A stretch of 64,000 nucleotides of DNA from Sarcocystis neurona. Its lineage: Eukaryota > Apicomplexa > Conoidasida > Eucoccidiorida > Sarcocystidae. The stretch spans positions 244,073 through 308,072 of the forward strand of contig KL647311.1 in NCBI GenBank assembly GCA_000727475.1, in the 5' to 3' direction. Made by a program: the position numbers and the translations under genes. Each line of letters begins with the position of its first letter. Position 1 is the stretch's first letter. Positions 24,301 through 34,300 of the stretch are shown in pieces. The notes below the pieces were generated by a model. It was not told the DNA's origin, did no database searches, and saw nothing but the letters and a program-made list of their open reading frames with translations.

Positions 24301-27300
24301 CTTCTCTTGCTGCCTCCCTTCTCCTCCTGTCCCCTTCCCTTGCTGCCTCCCTTCTCCTCCTGTCCCCTTCCCTTGCTGCCTCCCTTCTCCTCCTGTCCCT
24401 ATTTTCTCTTGCCTCCCTTTACTTGTCTCCCTTCTCTTCCTGTCTCTCCCTTCTCTCTCTTTCTCTCCTGTCTCCCTTCTCTTCCCGTCTCCCTTCTCTT
24501 CCGGTCTCCCTTTTCTTCCTGTCTCTCCTTGTCCGTCTCCGTCTCTTCTTTCTTTTCTCCCTGTTTTCCTTGCTGTCTCTCCCCTCCCTTTCCTTCACCT
24601 GCCCCCGCCTCCCTTCCTCTCGCCTCTCTTCTCTTCCTGCGTCTCCTCCTCCCGCGGGGTCCGGGCACCACCCCACGCCAAGCATGCCGGCCTGCGTCCC
24701 CACGCGCGGAACGCCTCCCCACACGCGCGTGCAGCTTCCTCTCACCTCCCCTTCCTTCTCTACGTGACTTTGCGCAAACTCACACACCCGCACTTCCTCT
24801 TTTATTTATCCCCGTCCTTCTGTTTTGCCGCCCCTCCCTTCCTCTCGCCCTTTGCCCTGCCTGCACGCGTTGCTGCTGCCGTCTGGCTGTCTGTCGTTTT
24901 TTGTCGTCGAGCAGAAGTGACGGATCACCCCCCCCCCCCGTCAGTGCTGCGCTGCGGCAGCAACTCGTCGAAGAAGGAAAAGGGCCGCCGCAGTCCACCA
25001 CCACGTGCTGCTTCCGCAGCCACAACTACATACACACAAAAAAGTGTCCTGCAGTCCCTCGTCTTCGCGGCCCGCGCATGCAACAACCGAACGTTGACAA
25101 CACCTGCAGCACTTCGTTTGTGTGTGTCGCTGTGTGAGTTGTTCGTTCACACCTCTCTGCAGGCATATACATACACGTCTGTGTAGACCTGTGTGTCTGT
25201 AGACGTCTACATATATATGCGATTGCGTCTACTTCCATGTACACATACATTTATATTCCTTCACACACATATATATATATGATACTTTGCACGTGTGCGT
25301 GTACGTGTAGTGTCTCTATGTGTGCGTCCACACATATACTTACATGTAATTATATTTATAGGCAGATAGGCGCGCGCACAGCCGATTCCCTGTGTACGTT
25401 GATGTGTACTTACACGCATGCGTATATTCATATACACATCTGTAGTCGGAGACACGCATATCTGTGTGTCCGTGTACATACACATATATATATTTATATA
25501 TTGTATGTCTATACATAGATGTATGTATACGTAGGTAGATATAGTGGGAGACACTTGTATAGAGACGTGTTGAGGAGGCAGAGTGTTTCTCCGCGGAATG
25601 CTGCTGCTGAGCTCTGACTTCCAAGCAACCCAAGGAAGCGTCTCCCTCTCTCTGTAAATATATACAAGTATGTGTATACGCAGACTTCCACAAATATCCA
25701 TGGATGTATACATATATACACATGCATAAATTCCCCTCCCCAGAAGCGTACACCTCCTGCGTACCTATACATATCTACATCTGTTCTTTCGGCGTGGATG
25801 CACCTCGCCCATTCCTACACACACCTATATACACATATACAACCATTTATATATATATGTACGTGTGTGTGTGTGTGTCTGCCTCCTGGGACGCACCCCT
25901 TGCATACCTGAACAGATGTCCGAATATATGTCGTTCCCCCCCCCGTCCCCTTCCCCTCCTGTGACTACAAGTATATGTCTGTGTATCTCTCTCCAGGAAT
26001 GCCAGTCCCCCACACCTACATATATTCATATGTATGTACATATATATATATATATATATATGCATGCGCCTCTTTCTCGCGCATATCCACGCATGTCTCT
26101 CTGTACGGATGCGCCCGTATATACTCGCATGCATATATGTGTGGATCTGCCTTTGTCTGCGAATGCCCCACTCCAGATCTTCGTACGTCCAGAGTAGAGA
26201 AGCCAACGCCTACACAGAGAAGCAACTGCATATCATCGAGAGCGACACAGAAATAGTCGTACTTCTTCTTCTCTGTCTCGCCCTCTCTTTCTTCTCTCCA
26301 TAATGACTCCCCTCTACCGCCAGCAAGAGACACGCAACCCCACACCGAGACGGTCACAGGTCGGGGAGACACAGCGAGACGTCCATACTTTTGCCTTCTC
26401 TCTGGCTTTCCTCTCCACAACTGCCCGCTCTGTTCCGATCGAGACGCCTGCGTCTACACACCTGCATATATATATTTTTTCTTTGCTACTTATCACTTTC
26501 TCTTACATACACATATAAATATATGCACACCGATGTAGATAGAAAGAGAGGGACACACGTGTGTAGATCTTTACAAGTAGACATGCATCTGCATATATTC
26601 ATCTGAAAAGTTGCCTATCTATATATATATGGATATATTCGATGTATAAATCGCTCTCTCTTCATATATGCATATTATACCGGGATGTGTTCTCTTCTCT
26701 CTCTCTCTATATATATATATATTAGCTCACAGCGCGAAGCCAAACATGTGAGGAGAGTCAACATCAAGAAGCAGTTACGCTCTGTCATTTTTTCTACAAA
26801 GCACCGAGGCGGCAGACGTATGTGAATTCTCTCTTCTATTAAACAGCAGCCATGTTCCCACAGGTAGCGAGGAAGTGTGGACTGCTGCAGCACGCAACAT
26901 AGGGGAGGCGATCCTTTGCAGCAGCAGCAGCAGCGAAGCCCCGCGACAACAGAGAGAAACGGCAGCAGCAGCAGGTGGTGGGAAAGGAGTAGGAGGAACA
27001 CCTGCAGCAGCAGTTGAAGAGGAGCAAACGCATGCGCGCAACAGCAGCAGTAGCCGGACCCACGGCAACACGGGCAGCTGCGGCGACAGGGGTAGCAGCA
27101 GCGGAACGCGCAGCAACAGGAGCAGCAGACCTGCAGCAGCCAGCCGTCTAGGCGCAACTGGCGTACTGGCTGCAGCAGCCACACGGGGAGCGCGCAGCAG
27201 CAGAGGGACACCAGCAGCAGAACGCAAAGCAGCAGCACGTGCTGCAGCTTCAGCTGCGGAAGCTGCGGCACAGGAGCTGCAGCGAGCGCAGCTGCAGAAG

Positions 27301-30300
27301 GAGGAGGGGCAGCCGCAGCGGAAGTCAGACAGCAGCGGCAGAAAAACGGCAGCAGCTGGCAGTGAAGCTGCTGCAGCAGCCGCGCCGGCGTCTGGGGAAA
27401 GAGCAGAGTAACGCAGCAGCAGCGGCAGAATGCGGCGGCGGAACGTTGAAGCAGCAGCAGATGCAGCGGCTCCCACCACCGCCAGCAGAATTCTGCGGAG
27501 CCGCACAGCAGCGTGCCGCACTCGCGGCAGCAAACGGCGGCAACAGAGAGACAGAGCGGCACGCCCACCGAGTGGAAGCAGCAGCGGCAGCAAGAGAAGT
27601 GAAAAGAGCAGGAAGAGCACCAATGGCAGCAGCAACAAGAAAAACAGTGGCAGGACGCAACAAGAACATGGCTACGCAGGAAGGAGCAGCCACGGAGGAC
27701 CCCTCCGGTTCAGCAGGAGCAGCAGCAATGAGAGTAGCAGCAGCAGCAGAGCAGACTTGGAGGAGAGGGAGGAACGCAAGAGCTGTAGCAGCTCACCAGA
27801 ATATTCAACGAAATGATTGGCGATATCAAAGCCTCGCTCCATAAAACCGGCGTATTCAAAATCTATAAAGCGAATAGCTCCTGCGACAGGAGATAAAAAG
27901 CAGCAACACAGCAGCACGCGTTTCGAAAGCAGCAGCAAGGCGACAAAGAGGAGGGAAAAGCAACTGCAGGAGAGGCAGCCGCAGCAGAGAAACGCTGCAG
28001 CAGAAGATCGCGTGAGCAACAGCAACAGACTGTGCGGGCAGTGGCAGCAGCAGCGACAGCTGGAGAGGGCAGCAGCAGCAGCAGGTGTCGAGGCAGCGGC
28101 AGGAGCAGCAGCAGGTAGCGAGGAAGCACCAGCAGCAGCAGCCAGCGAGAGCAGCTGCAGTGGCAGCAGATAGGGAGGGTAGCAGTAGCAGCAGCAGATA
28201 GCGAGGGCAACAGCAGGAGGCAGGGGGGGCAGCAGCACGAGAGCAGAGAGGCAGCAGCGAGAGGAGGAGAGCAGCAGCAGGAGGCAGGGAAGCCGCAGAG
28301 TAGCAGCAGCAGCGAACGCGACGGGGGAAATCCCTCAGGAGAAGACGAAGCGCAGCAGCAAATTCCTGTTGCTGTGCTGCCCCTGAGGCACACGTATGTC
28401 CTCGCAGGCGCATGCAAACGTTTCCCCCCCCTGCGCCTTCAACGACGGAGAGGATCGAAAACGGAGAAAGTTGCGCCACCCCAGCGTTGCCCAGACCGTA
28501 CTTGACGCTGGTGGATTCACTTCTCCCAAACCTGATTTTCCTGCACGCGTAGGTAGCTGTAAATACAGGCAGCTCCTTCACTAGCTACAGGGCTCAAAAA
28601 GAATAGATGGTCAGTTGGGTGTGTACGTCTCTTCCTCTGCGTGCTGTTTGAATTTATCTCCACACGGACACATACACATATACGAAGGACGCATGCGCCC
28701 ATCCACAGAGACGCAGAGAGAGAGAGAGAGACGGAGACATGCACATGCCAACCTGAAAAGCGGACAGACAGGGAGACAGCGGAGACGAGACAGACAGGGA
28801 GACGAGACGGACGGAGAGGGAGGCAGATATTGAGGGAGACAGATATTGAGGGAGGCAGCCAGACAGGTAGACAGCAGGGACGAAGGACGGACAGAGGGGG
28901 AGACAGCAGATGCGAGACAGACAGACAGGGAGACAGAGAGAGACGGGAGACGGACAGAGAGGGGAACAGATATTGGGGGAGACAGAGAGAGACGGGAGAC
29001 ACACGGACAGGCAGGCAGCAGAGATGAGACGGACGGAGAGGGGGGCAGCCAGGCAGGGAGACAGGCGGACAGGGAGGCAGCAGAGACGAGACAGATATTG
29101 AGGGAGACAGGGAGACAGAGAGAAAGACAGCGGCAGTGAGAGACGAGACCCCCTCGCTGGTCGTGCAGGCGCACAGAGAGGGAGCTTCGGGAGGAGGTGC
29201 AGCGCAGCTGCGACACGTTGGAAGGAAGAGAGAAGACGTGGGCGCTACTCTACTACAGCGTCTCTCGAAGCTGAGGCGCGCACGCAGCTGGAGAACATTT
29301 TTCTGTTGCGACTCCTACCTTCTTCGGTCTCGACGATGTTGCCGGCGAGAAGGTCGCCGTGACATAACACCAGCGGAGACGAGACGGTAGCTGCGAGTTC
29401 CTGCACGTCTCGCAGCTTCTGCACGCGCAGCAGCAACAGCGATACGCGCACACCGCAGCGGAGCACCAGGCGAACAGCTCAGCAGCAGCAGCAGCAACAG
29501 GAACGGCAACAACGGCGGCAGCGGCATGAACCAGACCGGCAGCTGCGATACCAGCAGCAGCAACAGCAGCCGCAGCGCCACGATGCCAGCAGCATCACAG
29601 CAGCAGGGGAAGCAAAGAACGTGCTGCAGCAGCAGCAGTAGCGAGCGGCCGATGCGGATCGAACGCTGTGGGGAAAAGTTCTTATGCAAGTCTCCCGCGA
29701 CTGCTGCAAGGACCGGCGGGCAGCAGGAGGTGCTGATGGGTTAGCAGCAGCACCCCACTCTGCAGCCGCAGCAACCTCGCCCTCAGCAACAGCAGCAGCA
29801 GCACCGGAAGCACCAGCGTGGCAGCAGCACCAACAGCAGCAACAGCAGCGTCAGCAACAGCAGTAGCAGCAGTAGCCGCAGTAGCAGACCCAGCGTTGTA
29901 GTACTCCACAGCAGTACCGGCGGTAGCAACACCACCAGCAGAGTAGCATCAGCAGCAGCAACAGAAAGGAGAAACAAAGCGAGGTAAGGCAGTGGTATGG
30001 AAAACGGTGTCTTACCGCTTCTACTGCAGCAAGATCGAACAGCAGGATGCGGCAGTGTGCACGCGTTCGGCGTGGATCAGGAGACGACGAGGCTGCAGCC
30101 GCAGCAGCCAGCTGCTGCTCTTTCTTGCAACTGCAAAAAAAGCAGCGACCACCAGGGCGCAGTAGCACCGGGTGCATACAACGGCAGCAGCACGCCGAAA
30201 AGCAGCAGCAGCAGGCACATCCGAGGAAGCAAAAGCAGCAGCAGCGGCACGAGCAACACAAACAGAGAAGCAGCAGCAGCAGCAGGGGCAACACAGCCAA

Positions 30301-31315
30301 AGAAGAAGCAACAACAGCAGCAGGAGCATCCGGGGAAGACGAAGCACCAGCAGCGGCACGAGCAACACACTCGAAGAAGCACCAGCATTAGGGGCGTCCC
30401 GGGAAGAAAAAGCAGCAGCGTAAGGGCATCTGAAGAAGGAGAAGCAGCAGCAGCACTAGCAACACACACAGCGAAGAAGCAGCAGCTGCAGCGTGTGTCG
30501 CAGGTCTCCTTGCTCAGCAACGCCTGAGGAGGGCAGCAAGAAGCACGCAGCAGGAGAAGCAAACGAACAGGACGGCAGCAGCAGCAGCAGTAACAGCAGC
30601 AAAGAGAACGCGGAGCCGGCAGTGCAGGAAGAGCAGGGCCGGCGGCAGCAGCAGGGCGTTTACGAAAAACAGCAGCAGCAGAGAGAGGAGAAGAAGAGCA
30701 CCGGCAACGCGTTGCGGGAGCAGCAGCACCGACATGTGCTGCAGCAGAACCAAGAAGGACTACAAGGTGTAGCGGCAGCAGTAGCAATCTTCGAAGAGAA
30801 GCTGGGGAAAGGAAGCCAGCGCAGTTGTGGAAGCGGGCAGAGGGAGACACAGTAGCAACAGCAGCAGCAGCAGCATATCAGTAGCATCAACATTGTCCCA
30901 GGAAGCACACAGGGACGCAGCAGCACCAGCAGCGTAGCAGCAGCAGCTTCGCGGTAGCAGCAGCAGCATAGAACCGACAGCAGCGTAGAGGTAGCAGCAG
31001 CAGTGTTCGAGGAAACATACGAAGACGCAGCAGCGGCAGCAGCACAGAAGCAGCAGCAGCGTAGCAGCAGCAGCGGCAGTATCGTTCAACGACGTTTACG
31101 GAGACGCAGCAGCAGCAAGAGCAGCAAGGTGAGGGCTGAAGCAACGGTAGCAGCGGACGTTGCGGCGGGGTCTGAGAGGGGCAGGAGGCAGTTCGCATGC
31201 GCATGCGCATGCCAAGAGTAGTCCACGAAGGAAGTTCTTTTCTTACAGAGAAAGGAAGTGCCATGTGGAGATCCACAAATCTGACGAGTTTTGTTCTGCT
31301 GTCTCGTCCCGTTGG

Positions 31316-31347
<32 letters not shown>

Positions 31348-34300
31348 AAGCAGTGTGCAACAGGAGCAGAAGGTACACGACGCAGGAGAGGGAAAAGAGG
31401 AAGAGAAGAAAGAAGAAGAAAAGGAAGAGGACGACACGAAGGCCTTGGCTTTCGACAGATCAATCGCGTGCAGTGCGGCCATTCGTTCTGCAATACCCGA
31501 TGCCCTGGAGAGAAGCTGCCAGCAGCTAAGAGCCGCGCCGGGCAGCCAGGCTTCGACGAGGCCTCCTCCGTACTCCTGCAATATAAAGGCAAAGGCGGAG
31601 AGACGTGGAGGCCTCATAAGAGGAGGAGAAGAGGAAGCGAACAGGAAAAACACTCTCCTTCCCCCGCCCACAGGCAGGAGAACACAACCCACGCGAGAAA
31701 CGGGCGCATACGCAACCCCACGCACACACGTACACGCTGCAGCAGCAAACGCGGCAGATCCCCGCCAGCAGCGAGACAGAGACGCACACGGAGACGGAGA
31801 CAGCATGTATGTGGGGTGTGGGGTGGTAGGGAAGAAGAAGAGGAGAAATACGGAGAGACGTCTCCAGAGGGGCACACACGGACGTCGACTTCGAAGAAAC
31901 ACCGGAAGAAAATTCATGTGACGAGACGTGTGTATCATCTACAAACACAATCAATATAAACGAATATATGTATATAGTCCTCCCTTAACACAAGGTATAT
32001 TAACGAATATATACATATATATACATATATAGACATATTTATACATATATATACACATATATACATATATACACATATATATATATTCTTCTCTTAACAC
32101 AAGGTATATTAACAAATACATATACATATATATATAGTCTTCTCTTAGCAAAAGGAATATTAACGAATATACACATATATGTACAGAGAGAGAGAGTCCT
32201 CTGTTAACACAAAGAATATTAACATATATATATATGATATTCTAGAAACAGAAGGGATATTAACTAATACATATATATATGTAGTCCTCTACGAACGGAA
32301 GGAATACATACGAATATATACATAGATATATGTATATATATAATCTTCTACAAACAGAAGGAGTGGTAAAGAGTATATATATGCACATATAATCTTCTAC
32401 AAAAGAGATGAAGTATTAGCGATATCCGTAGATATTCTTCTACAAACGGATGAAATATTAAAGAGTACACACACGTTTACAAGCTTCTACAAAAAGAACG
32501 AATACTCACAAATATATGCACAGATATATATATATATATATGTATGTGTATACATATGTATATATCTTTCTACAGAAGGAATAGTAATGAACATACATAT
32601 ATATATGTATATACGTATATATCCATATATCGTTTTCTACGGACATATTAAGGAATATATACATATGCGTCTACAAGCAGGAGTCTTAAAGGGAAACTGA
32701 TGTGGAGAGAGACGTGTGTACAACTGTCTACAAACAAAACAGCAACTTTGCTGTTCTCGCAGGGCACACACCAGAAGTTTATTTACCCGGCGGAACCTCC
32801 AGCAAGAAGAGGAAGCGAAGCAGAAGAAGGCAAAAAGAGATAGAAGGGCGTGAAAAGAGACGAAGAGAAAAAGAGAGGGAGACGCGAAAGGGACGGAGAC
32901 GCGACACAAAGAGACACGAAGAAGGGGGGGTATACGTGAGTGTCCGCGCTTCCGAAAAAATTGAGAGAGAAGAAGAGAAGGGGGGGCTGCTGCTAAATGA
33001 GGAAGAGCGGAAAGGCGTGCAGGTGGCGCTTGCCTGGAAGGTCCCGAAGACCTCCTTGCCCATGTGGTGGGCCGCGAGAAGCTGCAGCAGCAGCAGTTGT
33101 CTCCTTCGGCAGATGTAACTTGCAGTGTTCGACCCTGCATGCAGAAAAAAAAATCAAATTCTCACCATATATTAGTACACATATATATATGTGTTTGTAT
33201 ACACAAGTGAGTCTATATATATGAGCGAGTACACGTCACGTACATATATATATATATATATCTAGAGAGAGAATGCGGCAGGGAGGATATATATAGTGAA
33301 TATTACATACATATATACACAATTGAGTCCACGTATATGGGGGAGGACACATAGAGACAGGGTCAGGCAGAGACGATATATACATATATATATGTGTACG
33401 AGTGAGTCTACGTATATGTGTTAGTACACACACATATATATGCATATATGTGTGTGTTGCGGATCGTTAGATAAGAAGATATACTCGGTAAACCGTAGGA
33501 AGGAATCCCTGCAGACTTCGAACGATGGAGTCGTCGTGAAGGGAGGCAGAAACGAACCTTCCCACAAAATATATATGTGCTGCACCGTGTGGAGAAAAAG
33601 GAATAGAGTTCAGACTCACTCGTATACATATATATATATGTGTATATCCTCTCTTCCTGACTCTCTCTCTCTATGTGTACTCACCCATATACGTAGACTG
33701 TATGTATATATGTGTAATATTCACTATTCATATCCTCCCTGACGCATTCTCTCTCTAAATATATGTATATATGCACATTACGTGGGCTCGCCCATATACG
33801 TAGACTCAGGTCGGGGTCGATCTTCTTTTTGTGTGGAGATGCGGCGGCCACGTATACGACTCCCCACGCGGTCGGTCACGCAGGAAGGGAGGAGAAAACG
33901 AAGGGGTCGTATAGAGACGAACTGCTTCTCCGCCTCGACCGTCGCAGTCGTCTGCCCGAGGACGCGAACGTCGTCCTCCCATGTGCGGGCGAGCACGAGG
34001 AAGTCCTCGTTATTGACACAACGCAGGCCGCGAGGAGGAGAACGAGCAGGAGCAGGAGGGGAAGCGGAAAGCAGAGGGACAGAGAGATCTACGGAGAGAG
34101 CGAGACAGACAGAGAAGAGAGACAGGGAGACAGGGGGAAAGGGAGAAGGGGGGGGAGACAGGGAGACAGGGGGAAAGGGAGAAGGGGGGGGAGACACGGA
34201 GACGGGGGAAAAGGGAGAAGCGACAGAAGCAGCGAAGGAGAGAAAAACAGAGAGAGCGAGGAAAACAGAGAAGAGGGACAAACAGGGAGACAGGGGGAGA

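Noticed and set aside
23810..25186. Long plus-strand Ser/Leu/Pro-rich frames (up to 458 codons)
   Set aside because: They translate a CTCCCTT minisatellite that is open in three frames and lies inside an intron of the minus-strand kinase gene.
28611..29216. Minus-strand Ser/Leu/Pro and plus-strand Arg/Asp/Glu/Thr frames
   Set aside because: They follow a GACAGGGAGACAG minisatellite in a kinase intron and have no complex sequence.
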